This document shows positions 25,298-34,356 of a stretch of DNA of 64,000 nucleotides, piece after piece (within the stretch, counting starts at the first letter, position 1; each line of letters starts with the position of its first letter). This DNA comes from Belliella pelovolcani (lineage in GTDB: Bacteria; Bacteroidota; Bacteroidia; Cytophagales; Cyclobacteriaceae), in the NCBI RefSeq assembly GCF_900156785.1, contig NZ_FTOP01000016.1, positions 1-64,000 on the forward strand, read 5' to 3'. Below the pieces are notes generated by a model. It made no database searches. It was given only the letters and a program-made list of their open reading frames with translations, and was not told the origin of the DNA. The position numbers were made by a program, and so were the translations under genes.

Positions 25298-25621
25298 TCA
25301 ATCCCATCTTAATTCGTCATCATACTCAGACTCTTCCTCGTCAAATTGTGAAAAGTCAACTTCAGGCATTAAGTCTGTTTTTACATGCTCTACTGTATTT
25401 TGTAAAGCTTCCAAAAACTTCCCGAAATCTTCTTTATAAAGGAAGATCTTGTGTTTTTCAAAAGAAAAGGAGTCACCATTGACTCTTCTTTTGCTCTCTG
25501 TGATGGTTAAGTAGTAATCGTTTGATCTTGTTGATTTTACGTCGAAGAAGTAAGTTCTTTTACCCGCCTTTACTCTTTTAGAGAAGATCTCTTCTCTGTC
25601 ATTTCCTCTGTTGTCTTCCAC
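25298..25621 (-). CDS. PUR-family DNA/RNA-binding protein (DUF3276)
   Basis: A 107-aa single-PUR-repeat protein. It has the family features: an N-terminal charged region, the EEIFSKRVKAGKRTYFFDVK strand block, a second strand set (NDYYLTITESKRRV), and a helix (FGKFLEALQNTVEHV), ending in an acidic tail. Bacteroidota and spirochete homologues form dimers that bind purine-rich single-stranded nucleic acids. Its role in the cell is not established. It lies upstream of the compound hairpin, AI-2E transporter and ychF on the same strand. Confidence 0.9.
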   Translation of the reverse strand: MEDNRGNDREEIFSKRVKAGKRTYFFDVKSTRSNDYYLTITESKRRVNGDSFSFEKHKIFLYKEDFGKFLEALQNTVEHVKTDLMPEVDFSQFDEEESEYDDELRWD

Positions 25622-25776
25622 AGCCCTAAGTTTAATGTTGTTGTTTTAAGCAATTAAATCGGGAGACAAGATAAATCAATTCATCATAGAAATTCAAGCA
25701 GTCAAACAGTTTTTTTTAAAATATAAGGTCGGATAACCATTTGAACGTTTGATAAGAGAGTTTAAAAATAATAAAA

Positions 25777-25790
25777 GGGGCTGTAGCCCC
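25777..25790 (-). terminator. Terminator of the ferredoxin gene
   Basis: GGGGCT (25777-25782) pairs with AGCCCC (25785-25790); on the minus strand it is followed by TTTTATTATTTTT. Confidence 0.85.
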
Positions 25791-25796
25791 ACCTTA

Positions 25797-26147
<351 letters not shown>

Positions 26148-26260
26148 TCAGTCAATTTTAAATTCGATTCAAAATTAATAAGCAATTAACATATGCACCA
26201 AAAAAAAGTTGTCATGCTAATTAATTTATATTCAATCTAGCTAAGGTTTTTTAATTTAGG

Positions 26261-26268
26261 TAACTTTG
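26261..26268 (+). promoter_or_regulatory. -7 promoter box for the acyl-CoA reductase gene
   Basis: TAACTTTG (exact TAnnTTTG) ends 18 nt before the ATG at 26287, giving a very short leader. Confidence 0.55.
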
Positions 26269-26286
26269 CAGCAGAAATTTTAAGAA

Positions 26287-27303
26287 ATGGAATTAGCAGA
26301 AAGAATACATGCCTTTGTCCAACTAGGTGAAAAAATCAAAAACTTAACTAGCGAAGAGTTTGAAAATCTAACTTGGCGGGTGGAAAATAACAATAGCTGG
26401 TTTACCCCAGATCATACCAAACTCGCGCTCAATGGGCTTGCCTCGTTTTTAGAAAGGTCTGCTTTGGAAGCTTGGGTTGAGGAGTATGAGATCAATGATG
26501 AGTTGGCGCCTAAGGAGATTGGGGTATTGATGGCTGGTAATATTCCAGCTGTGGGTTTTCATGATTTATTAGCAGTATTGATCACTGGTCACAAGGCAGC
26601 TGTGAAACTGAGTTCATCGGATACAATTTTGATTAAATGGCTGGTCAATGAATTGATTCAAATTGAGGATAGATTTGCGTTATTGATCAGTTTTGAAGAA
26701 ATGCTTAAGGCAAAGGATGCCTACATCGCTACTGGAAGTGATAACTCAGCCAGGTATTTCAACTATTATTTCGGGAAATATCCTAGCATAATAAGAAAAA
26801 ACAGAACTTCAATAGCTATCCTTAAAGGTGACGAAACAGCGGATGATTTCGTGAGGTTAGGTAATGATATATTTCAGTATTATGGATTGGGATGTAGAAA
26901 TGTTTCAAAGTTATTCATCCCAAATAAGCAGATTTTACAATCCATGTTGGATGCAATGGATGGTTTTCAAATCCTATCGAGTAATCACAAATACATCAAT
27001 AATTATGATTACAATAAATCCATCTATTTGATCAATGGTGAGGATCATTTAGATAATGGATTTTTGATTTTGAAGGAAAGTACAGATTTGGTTTCCCCTA
27101 TTTCAGTAGTTTATTTTGAACTATATGATGATTTAGACACACTAAAAAGCCATTTGAAAATAATTGAAGATAAGATTCAGTGTGTGTTAAGTAGTAATGC
27201 TTGGTTTAATGAAAGCATTCCTTTTGGTCAGGCTCAATGTCCAAAATTGGATGATTATGCTGATGGGGTAGACACAGTTCAATTCCTATTGGAATTGAAA
27301 TAA
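26287..27303 (+). CDS. LuxC-like acyl-CoA reductase
   Basis: A 338-aa protein of the acyl-CoA reductase (LuxC, PF05893) branch of the aldehyde dehydrogenase superfamily, which would reduce acyl-CoA to a fatty aldehyde with NADPH. The likely nucleophile is C203 in YGLGCRNVSKLFIP. The cofactor region includes GVLMAGNIPAVGFHDLLAVL and AAVKLSSSD. It is shorter than bacterial LuxC (about 480). There is no luxD/E, luciferase or wax-synthase gene around, so the aldehyde would serve some other lipid pathway. It is divergent from a ferredoxin gene. Its stop directly abuts the stop of the convergent kinase gene. Confidence 0.82.
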   Translation: MELAERIHAFVQLGEKIKNLTSEEFENLTWRVENNNSWFTPDHTKLALNGLASFLERSALEAWVEEYEINDELAPKEIGVLMAGNIPAVGFHDLLAVLITGHKAAVKLSSSDTILIKWLVNELIQIEDRFALLISFEEMLKAKDAYIATGSDNSARYFNYYFGKYPSIIRKNRTSIAILKGDETADDFVRLGNDIFQYYGLGCRNVSKLFIPNKQILQSMLDAMDGFQILSSNHKYINNYDYNKSIYLINGEDHLDNGFLILKESTDLVSPISVVYFELYDDLDTLKSHLKIIEDKIQCVLSSNAWFNESIPFGQAQCPKLDDYADGVDTVQFLLELK

Positions 27304-29064
27304 TTAATTTTGGGGATACAGGGGAAGCGTAAATTCAAATTCGCTTCCTACATTTAGCTCGCTCTTGATGTTAAATTTCCCGTCATTTTTCAAAATATAG
27401 TCTCTTACCAAAATTAAGCCTAATCCAGTTCCTGTTTCATTTCTTCTTCCAGAGGTAGTGAAGCTTTCACCCCGTATCAGTTTTTCGAGATTTTCTTCAG
27501 ATATTCCAGCGCCTGTATCTTTTACTTTGATAGAAATTTCATTTCCGACTTGAGATGCTTTCAATAACACGGTGTCGCCAGCCTGAGAAAATTTCAAAGC
27601 ATTGCTAATTAAATTTCTCACTACTAAATCTATCATGTTTTTATCGGCATTAGCGTAAAGCTGACCTAAGGCTTCTAGATGTATATTGATATCTTTCTCT
27701 TTGGCTAAGCCAGTGAATAAAACCTGCTCTTGTTTCAAAAGTTGAATCACATCAAATTGGCTCTTTTCGACATATTCTCCCTTGAGTTGAGAACTAGTCC
27801 ATGCCAATAGATTTTCTAATAGGAGAGAGACAGAATCCATATTCTTAGATACTTCTGGAAGTATTTCAAAAAATTCGTCCTTACTAACTATCCCATCAGA
27901 TGTTAATTTCACTAAATCTCTAATGCCCAGAATAGGTCCTTTGAGATCATGTGAAATAATTGAGAAAAGCTTATCCTTTAGTTGATTAAGTTTTTTTAGC
28001 TCCTCAGCTTGTTGTATAAGTTGAGCACTTGTTTCTTTTACTACTGTAATATCATCAAATTGAATCAGTGTGCCACTGAATATGCTTTTTTTGTCAAGAA
28101 TGGGAATCACTTGGATTTTGTAAGTTCTTATGCCTGTACCAAAATCCAATTCTAATTCCAATGATTGATTTTTTCTTTCTTCAACAGTTTCGAGAATTTC
28201 GGAATTTGTATTGAATATTTCCGCCAAAGTTTTTCCTATTAATTTGAAATTTTTAAGATTCAAAATTTCCAAGACTTGCGTATTGAAATCTATGATTCGA
28301 TTTCTAGGATCAATGACAAGGACGCCAGTACTCATCGCTTGAATAACCTTAGCTCTTGCGATGGGCTTAATATCAAAAAGGTCAAACTTTAATAATCCAA
28401 TTCCAATGATAATATACAAAAGGAGAAAAGAGTAAGGTGTGAGGTCAATATGGTCAAACGGTCTATACCCCAGTAGGTAAAATAAGTTGATCGCCCAAGG
28501 TAGAACTCCACCTGCTATGATAATGTAGGTCTGTTTTTTGAAAACTGGGTCAGTGTTTCTGAATCTGACAAAAAGCAGGATATTCCCAAATAACAATGAG
28601 ATGTAGAAAAAAGCTGTATGCACATAATACCAAGGACCAATAGTGATCCCTAGTAAAGGAAAAGGACCTGAGGTAACCAATTCTACGGCTGCATAATGAA
28701 GCTGATGGAGGTGGTTGGTAAGGACTAGGATATAGGTTGTAAAGGGGATTAAAAACACTAGAGTAAGTGTGTAAATATTTCTCCATTTCTCTAATCCTAC
28801 ATACTTTAGGCAAAACCAAAGCCATAAACCAGGAGCAAAGGCTATACCTAAATATTCTATTTTGATCCAAAATAGCATGTCTTCCAATCGGGTACTCGCA
28901 AGCTCAAACCCATAGGCAATAGACCAAACTGCAACCGAAAGCATGGTGATAGCAAACCATCTCACGTAGTCATTGAGACGATATATGATTACTGAGGACA
29001 AGATTGCTACTAATATCCCTGAAATCAGCAAAGTCAAAGAAAAAATATTGAAATCAAGATGCAT
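27304..29064 (-). CDS. Sensor histidine kinase with N-terminal 7TM domain and PAS
   Basis: A 586-aa membrane sensor kinase. Residues about 5-225 form seven helices matching the histidine-kinase N-terminal 7TM domain. A PAS domain follows (about 230-350, with GVLVIDPRNRIIDFNTQVLEILNL), then the dimerisation/phosphoacceptor domain with His in FSIISHDLKGP and the ATPase domain (N box NLISNALKFS, DTGAGI, GTGLGLILV). No response regulator is adjacent. Its stop abuts the stop of the convergent acyl-CoA reductase gene with no spacer or terminator. Confidence 0.9.
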   Translation of the reverse strand: MHLDFNIFSLTLLISGILVAILSSVIIYRLNDYVRWFAITMLSVAVWSIAYGFELASTRLEDMLFWIKIEYLGIAFAPGLWLWFCLKYVGLEKWRNIYTLTLVFLIPFTTYILVLTNHLHQLHYAAVELVTSGPFPLLGITIGPWYYVHTAFFYISLLFGNILLFVRFRNTDPVFKKQTYIIIAGGVLPWAINLFYLLGYRPFDHIDLTPYSFLLLYIIIGIGLLKFDLFDIKPIARAKVIQAMSTGVLVIDPRNRIIDFNTQVLEILNLKNFKLIGKTLAEIFNTNSEILETVEERKNQSLELELDFGTGIRTYKIQVIPILDKKSIFSGTLIQFDDITVVKETSAQLIQQAEELKKLNQLKDKLFSIISHDLKGPILGIRDLVKLTSDGIVSKDEFFEILPEVSKNMDSVSLLLENLLAWTSSQLKGEYVEKSQFDVIQLLKQEQVLFTGLAKEKDINIHLEALGQLYANADKNMIDLVVRNLISNALKFSQAGDTVLLKASQVGNEISIKVKDTGAGISEENLEKLIRGESFTTSGRRNETGTGLGLILVRDYILKNDGKFNIKSELNVGSEFEFTLPLYPQN

Positions 29065-29185
29065 TACTCTTTGTGGTCTTAAGTAATTCTAAAATTTTAT
29101 ACAAATTAATTGAAAAAACTTTCAAGTAGCATATACCCAGCTAAAAAATCCTTTTTACATTGATATTCAAACACGGAGAATCAAA

Positions 29186-30481
29186 ATGAAACAATCTGAT
29201 ACCTTGTCGCCTACTTTTGTATTGGCACTCGTTCTAAGCCTGCTAGTATTTCTTTTAGCGAATATTTTTACCAATCCTGGAGATCATGGCTTTTTAGTTT
29301 ACAGTTTTGAGGTCTTGAAATTTTGGCAAAAAGGATTCTGGGAACTATTGGAGTTTACCATGCAGATGGTTTTAATTTTGATTTTTGGACATGCATTGGC
29401 AATCTCCACACCGATAGCTAGATTTTTGAATTGGTTATCATCAGGAGTGAGGAGTAATACACATGCGGTACTTTTAACAGGTTTTACTGCTATGTTTGCA
29501 GGTTATGTCAACTGGGGTTTTGGCTTGATTTTAGGTGCTATTTTGGCCAAGGAAGTGGCTATCCAAGCAGATAAATCAGGAGTGAAAATCAACTATCCTT
29601 TGGTGGCGGCTTCGGGTTATTTGGGGATGTTGATTTGGCATGGGGGGCTATCTGGTTCAGCACCTCTCAAAGTAGCCGAAAAGCAACATTTTCTTTCATC
29701 TCAGATAGGAGTAATTAGTGTCTCAGAGACTTTGTTCTCTAACTTTAACCTTGGTGTCAATTTAGTCCTTCTAGCAGGACTTTTCATTATTATGTGCCTG
29801 CTTTCTAAAGGTAATTTTTCTCCAAAGAATCATTTGGTAGTTGATGAGATTAGCAAGCCTTTAGTAGGAAAAGATAAGGTAGGGCTAGTTTTAGGAATAA
29901 TTATATTAGGCTTATCCATATCAGATATTGCGGTGAATTGGGGTGGATTTTCTTTCATAGATCTAAATTATGTGAATTTTACATTGATGGGTCTAGGTAT
30001 GCTAGCTTTTGGAAGTTTGACAGCATATATTAAGGCCATCACAATAGCAGTCAGTGGATCGGTTGAGATATTACTTCAGTTTCCTTTTTATGCGGGAATA
30101 TTGGGGATTATGAAGTATTCAGGACTATTGGTTTTGATATCAGAAGCAATCGTGTATTATTCCACTGCAGAGACCTTTCCAGTTTTAGCTTTTTTTAGCG
30201 CAGCATTTGTAAATTTCTTCATCCCCTCAGGTGGAGGTCAATGGGCGATTCAAGGACCAGTGATCATGGATGCCACCTTGAAACTGGGATTAGACCCATC
30301 CAGGATGGTTATGGTTTTTGCTTATGGAGATCAGGTGAGTAACATGTTGCAACCATTTTGGGCTTTGCCACTTTTGGCGATTACTGGAGTTGCAGCAAAA
30401 GATATATTGAAATATACTTTATACTTTTTTGGACTGGCAATATTGGTTTTTGCCATTTGTATTTATTTTTTTCTGCCTTAG
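29186..30481 (+). CDS. AtoE-type short-chain fatty acid transporter
   Basis: A 431-aa inner-membrane protein with about 12 helices, of the AtoE short-chain fatty acid transporter family. Conserved stretches: AGYVNWGFGLILGAILAKEV, ASGYLGMLIWHGGLSGSAPL and FFIPSGGGQWAIQGPV. Members are thought to take up butyrate or acetoacetate. No ato catabolic genes are beside it; aconitase follows 128 nt downstream with its own promoter box. Identification is good, substrate is inference. Confidence 0.88.
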   Translation: MKQSDTLSPTFVLALVLSLLVFLLANIFTNPGDHGFLVYSFEVLKFWQKGFWELLEFTMQMVLILIFGHALAISTPIARFLNWLSSGVRSNTHAVLLTGFTAMFAGYVNWGFGLILGAILAKEVAIQADKSGVKINYPLVAASGYLGMLIWHGGLSGSAPLKVAEKQHFLSSQIGVISVSETLFSNFNLGVNLVLLAGLFIIMCLLSKGNFSPKNHLVVDEISKPLVGKDKVGLVLGIIILGLSISDIAVNWGGFSFIDLNYVNFTLMGLGMLAFGSLTAYIKAITIAVSGSVEILLQFPFYAGILGIMKYSGLLVLISEAIVYYSTAETFPVLAFFSAAFVNFFIPSGGGQWAIQGPVIMDATLKLGLDPSRMVMVFAYGDQVSNMLQPFWALPLLAITGVAAKDILKYTLYFFGLAILVFAICIYFFLP

Positions 30482-30553
30482 ATGTACATTTTTAGAGTCT
30501 ATATAAATTACCAACACATTTCCCATTTTACTTCTCTTTTAAGCCTATTTTTT

Positions 30554-30561
30554 TATCTTTG
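30554..30561 (+). promoter_or_regulatory. -7 promoter box for aconitase
   Basis: TATCTTTG (exact TAnnTTTG), 48 nt before the aconitase ATG. Confidence 0.55.
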
Positions 30562-30609
30562 CGGTCGATTTAAATAAACCTTTTCAACACTCTAAACCAT
30601 ACATTTCCA

Positions 30610-32871
30610 ATGGCATTTGATATAGAAATGATCAAGGCGGTCTATGATAAATATCCGACTAGGATAGCTGCTGCAAGAAAAGCGACAGGTAGACCACTTA
30701 CATTGACAGAAAAAATATTATATGCTCACCTTTCAGAAGGTGAAGCAAAAGTAGCATACGAAAGAGGTGTTTCTTATGTTGATTTTAAGCCAGATAGAGT
30801 AGCTATGCAAGATGCTACAGCTCAGATGGCATTGTTGCAGTTTATGCAAGCTGGTAGAGATCAGGTGGCGGTTCCATCTACTGTTCATTGTGACCACTTG
30901 ATTCAAGCAGAAGTGGGTGCTGTAGCTGATTTGACCAAAGCAAAAGATAAAAATAGAGAAGTATACGATTTTCTAGCTTCTGTATCTAACAAATATGGTA
31001 TTGGCTTTTGGAAACCTGGAGCAGGTATCATTCACCAAGTAGTTTTAGAGAACTATGCTTTCCCAGGTGGTATGATGATCGGAACAGATTCACATACCCC
31101 GAATGCAGGCGGTCTTGGAATGATTGCGATTGGTGTAGGTGGTGCTGACGCTTGTGATGTAATGGCAGGCCTTCCATGGGAACTGAAATTCCCTAAATTG
31201 ATTGGGGTAAAGCTTACGGGGAAACTTTCAGGTTGGACTTCTGCTAAAGATGTGATCTTGAAAGTAGCGGGTATCCTTACTGTAAAAGGTGGAACTGGTG
31301 CCGTAGTAGAATACTTTGGTGAAGGAGCAAATTCCCTATCTGCGACAGGTAAAGGTACCATTTGTAATATGGGAGCTGAGATTGGTGCTACTACTTCTAT
31401 TTTTGGGTATGATGAAAAATCTGCTGCTTACCTCAGGGGTACTGATAGATCAGATATCGCAGATATGGCTGATCAGATCAAAGAACACCTCAATGCAGAT
31501 GCTGAAGTTTATGCAAACCCAGAACAATATTTCGATCAAGTCATTGAGATTAACCTTTCAGAATTAGAGCCACATATCAATGGCCCTTTCACTCCAGATT
31601 TGGCGTGGCCTTTATCAAAATTTGCTGCTGCTGTTAAAGAAAATGGTTGGCCTGCAAAATTGGAAGTTGGTTTGATCGGTTCATGTACCAATTCTTCTTA
31701 TGAAGATATCTCAAGAGCCGCATCGTTGGCACAGCAAGCTGTAGACAAGAAGTTGCTTGCCAAATCTGAATACACAATCACTCCAGGTTCAGAGCAGGTA
31801 AGGTTTACAGTAGAGAGAGATGGATTCTTGAATGTGTTTGACAAAATGGGTGGTGTGGTGCTCGCAAATGCTTGTGGTCCGTGTATCGGTCAATGGGCAA
31901 GACATGGTGCTGAAAAGCAAGAGAAAAACTCAATTATCACTTCTTTTAACAGGAACTTTGCTAAAAGAGCTGATGGTAACCCAAATACACATTCTTTTGT
32001 AGCTTCTCCTGAGATTGTTACAGCGATGGCAATAGCGGGTGATTTGACATTCAACCCGATGACTGATACCCTAACCAATGAAGAAGGTCAACAAGTGAAA
32101 CTCGAAGAGCCTAGAGGTCTAGAACTTCCAACAAAAGGATTTGCTGTTGAAGATGCAGGCTACCAGGCTCCTGCTGAAGACGGGTCTTCTGTAGAGGTGA
32201 TTGTAGATCCTAAATCTGATAGACTTCAACTCCTTGATCCATTCCAACCTTGGGAAGGTACAGACCTGAAAGGTTTGAAGCTATTGATCAAAGCAAAAGG
32301 TAAATGTACTACAGATCATATATCGATGGCAGGTCCTTGGTTGAGGTTTAGAGGTCATTTGGATAATATTTCTAACAATATGCTTATTGGTGCGGTCAAC
32401 TTCTACAATGAAGAAACCAATAAAGTGAAAAATCAACTATCAGGTGAATATGGAGAAGTTCCTGCCGTTCAACGTCAATATAAATTGCATGGAGTTGGCT
32501 CTATCGTAGTAGGAGATGAAAACTACGGAGAAGGCTCCTCTAGAGAGCATGCGGCGATGGAACCTAGGTTCCTAGGAGTAAGGGCAATCTTAGTGAAATC
32601 TTTTGCTAGAATCCACGAGACTAACTTGAAGAAACAAGGTATGTTGGCTTTAACTTTTGCTAATCCTGCAGATTATGAATTGGTTCAAGAAGATGATAGC
32701 ATTGACATCGTAGGTCTTGAATCATTTGCTCCTGGTGTTCAGTTGACTGTTGTCTTGAACCATGCAGACGGAAGCAAGGATGAAATCAAAGTAAACCATA
32801 CATACAATGCAGGTCAAATTGAGTGGTTCAAAGCTGGTTCAGCCTTGAACTTGATCAAAGCAGGAGTATAA
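30610..32871 (+). CDS. acn: Aconitate hydratase
   Basis: A 753-aa TCA-cycle enzyme that converts citrate to isocitrate through a 4Fe-4S cluster. Cluster ligands are C359 ([10 protein letters not shown]), C422 and C425 ([10 protein letters not shown]). The order of catalytic domains 1-3 then swivel domain 4 (from about 570, ending with the [10 protein letters not shown] motif) and the length match the mitochondrial-type family rather than AcnA/IRP (about 890) or AcnB. It stands alone between its own promoter box and a strong terminator. Confidence 0.95.
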   Translation: MAFDIEMIKAVYDKYPTRIAAARKATGRPLTLTEKILYAHLSEGEAKVAYERGVSYVDFKPDRVAMQDATAQMALLQFMQAGRDQVAVPSTVHCDHLIQAEVGAVADLTKAKDKNREVYDFLASVSNKYGIGFWKPGAGIIHQVVLENYAFPGGMMIGTDSHTPNAGGLGMIAIGVGGADACDVMAGLPWELKFPKLIGVKLTGKLSGWTSAKDVILKVAGILTVKGGTGAVVEYFGEGANSLSATGKGTICNMGAEIGATTSIFGYDEKSAAYLRGTDRSDIADMADQIKEHLNADAEVYANPEQYFDQVIEINLSELEPHINGPFTPDLAWPLSKFAAAVKENGWPAKLEVGLIGSCTNSSYEDISRAASLAQQAVDKKLLAKSEYTITPGSEQVRFTVERDGFLNVFDKMGGVVLANACGPCIGQWARHGAEKQEKNSIITSFNRNFAKRADGNPNTHSFVASPEIVTAMAIAGDLTFNPMTDTLTNEEGQQVKLEEPRGLELPTKGFAVEDAGYQAPAEDGSSVEVIVDPKSDRLQLLDPFQPWEGTDLKGLKLLIKAKGKCTTDHISMAGPWLRFRGHLDNISNNMLIGAVNFYNEETNKVKNQLSGEYGEVPAVQRQYKLHGVGSIVVGDENYGEGSSREHAAMEPRFLGVRAILVKSFARIHETNLKKQGMLALTFANPADYELVQEDDSIDIVGLESFAPGVQLTVVLNHADGSKDEIKVNHTYNAGQIEWFKAGSALNLIKAGV

Positions 32872-32900
32872 TGTTTCGCTAAAAGACCTAAATTAAATAG

Positions 32901-32934
32901 ATAAAAAAGCTGTGTTTCATCACAGCTTTTTTAT
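32901..32934 (+). terminator. Terminator of aconitase
   Basis: ATAAAAAAGCTGTG (32901-32914) pairs perfectly with CACAGCTTTTTTAT (32921-32934), loop TTTCAT. Confidence 0.88.
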
Positions 32935-32948
32935 TTGATTATTAGTTA

Positions 32949-32956
32949 TAATTTTG
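32949..32956 (+). promoter_or_regulatory. -7 promoter box for the porin gene
   Basis: TAATTTTG (exact TAnnTTTG), 22 nt before the porin ATG and directly after the aconitase terminator. Confidence 0.5.
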
Positions 32957-32978
32957 ATGGAATTTCAATTTTCAAGAT

Positions 32979-34208
32979 ATGTCTGTTAATCTAAAGTCTA
33001 AGATTTATGCAATTGTTTCTTTCGTAATCTTAGGTCTGATTTTTATCAATTCGGGATCATTACATGCCCAAACAGTTGAGTCAGATGAAAGAGCGCTCTT
33101 AAATGTTGACGAGGGGATCAAGTTTTCAAAGGATTCCCTTTTTCTCATGAATTTGAGATTTAGGATGCAGAATAGAGCGGGTTTCAACTCAATATATTCT
33201 GGGAGCAATCTTGGGATTGAGCAGTTCGAAATGCGGGTTAGACGACTCAGATTGAGGTTAGATGGTTATGTTCTAAGCCCAAAATTCCAATACTATATAC
33301 AGCTTGCATTTTCAAAAGCAGATTTAGATTTAGAAACAGGTGATATTGCTCAGCCTGTAAGAGATGCTATTTTATATTACACTGTCAATGATAACTTTTA
33401 TATTGGCTTTGGTCAATCCAAATTGCCTGGAAACAGAGAGCGTGTCATTAGTTCTGGAAACTTGCAATTTGCAGATCGCTCCATTGCCAATAGTCTTTTT
33501 ACCTTAGATCGGGATTTTGGAATCTTTGGTTATTACACGATGAGGACCAAAACACCAGCAATTTTCCTATTAAAAGGCGCGATCTCCTCAGGAGATGGGA
33601 GAAATGCTTCCGCAATTAACAATGGACTTTCCTTCACGGGAAGACTTGAAGCTTTACCATTTGGTCTATTCAAAAACAATGGAGACTATTCAGAAGGAGA
33701 TTTAGAATTTGAAGAAAGCCCAAAACTTTCAATTGGTGTTACATTATCCGAAAATCAAAAAGCTGTAAGAACAGGTGGTCAATTAGGTCCAGAACTTTTT
33801 GAATCTCGTACTTTGAATAGCATTATTGTTGATGCCATGTTCAAATACAAAGGATGGGGAGTCATGTCTGAATATATGAGTAGATCCAGTTCAGATCCGA
33901 TCACTCAAAATGATGCTGGTGATATACGTTTTGTAGTTGTGGGCCATGGACTAAATACCCATATTTCTAAAATGATTTCTAGGAAATCTGAATTGGCAGT
34001 TAGGTATGCTTATGTTATTCCTAATGAAGCAATTTTGGGCCTACAAAATAGAGTTGATGAGACATTACTTGGCTATACCCATTATTTAAACGGCCATAGA
34101 ATCAAAGTTCAAGCAAATATAGGCTACAGATGGCTGGAAGGACTATATCAGTTAGAAAATGCAGGGAATTCTTGGACGGGGATGTTTCAGGTAGAATTTG
34201 GGATTTAA
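32979..34208 (+). CDS. Phosphate-selective porin O/P-family outer-membrane protein
   Basis: A 409-aa outer-membrane protein with a signal peptide ending about residue 31 (GSLHAQ). The mature part is all amphipathic strands typical of a 16-18-stranded barrel, with RRLRLRLDGYVLSPKFQYYIQL and FYIGFGQSKLPGNRERVISSG, both diagnostic of the OprO/OprP-like family in Bacteroidota. It ends in Phe-Gly-Ile, near an aromatic as barrels do. Despite the family name, substrate may not be phosphate; no pst or phoU gene is nearby. Confidence 0.85.
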   Translation: MSVNLKSKIYAIVSFVILGLIFINSGSLHAQTVESDERALLNVDEGIKFSKDSLFLMNLRFRMQNRAGFNSIYSGSNLGIEQFEMRVRRLRLRLDGYVLSPKFQYYIQLAFSKADLDLETGDIAQPVRDAILYYTVNDNFYIGFGQSKLPGNRERVISSGNLQFADRSIANSLFTLDRDFGIFGYYTMRTKTPAIFLLKGAISSGDGRNASAINNGLSFTGRLEALPFGLFKNNGDYSEGDLEFEESPKLSIGVTLSENQKAVRTGGQLGPELFESRTLNSIIVDAMFKYKGWGVMSEYMSRSSSDPITQNDAGDIRFVVVGHGLNTHISKMISRKSELAVRYAYVIPNEAILGLQNRVDETLLGYTHYLNGHRIKVQANIGYRWLEGLYQLENAGNSWTGMFQVEFGI

Positions 34209-34356
34209 AAATAGGCTGAAACACAATTTTTGTTATTTTAAAAACAAAAAATTTGTTATGAAAAACAAATTGTTGTATGTTTACGCATCAGAGAAAAAGA
34301 AAAGTAGTTCTTAATCACACCATTTGCTTTCTTTATCTTTTCTCTGTCATAAATCT

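Noticed and set aside
34324-34356. TTG start for the hybrid kinase
   Set aside because: The ATG at 34357 is a better start; the added 11 residues look like non-coding sequence.
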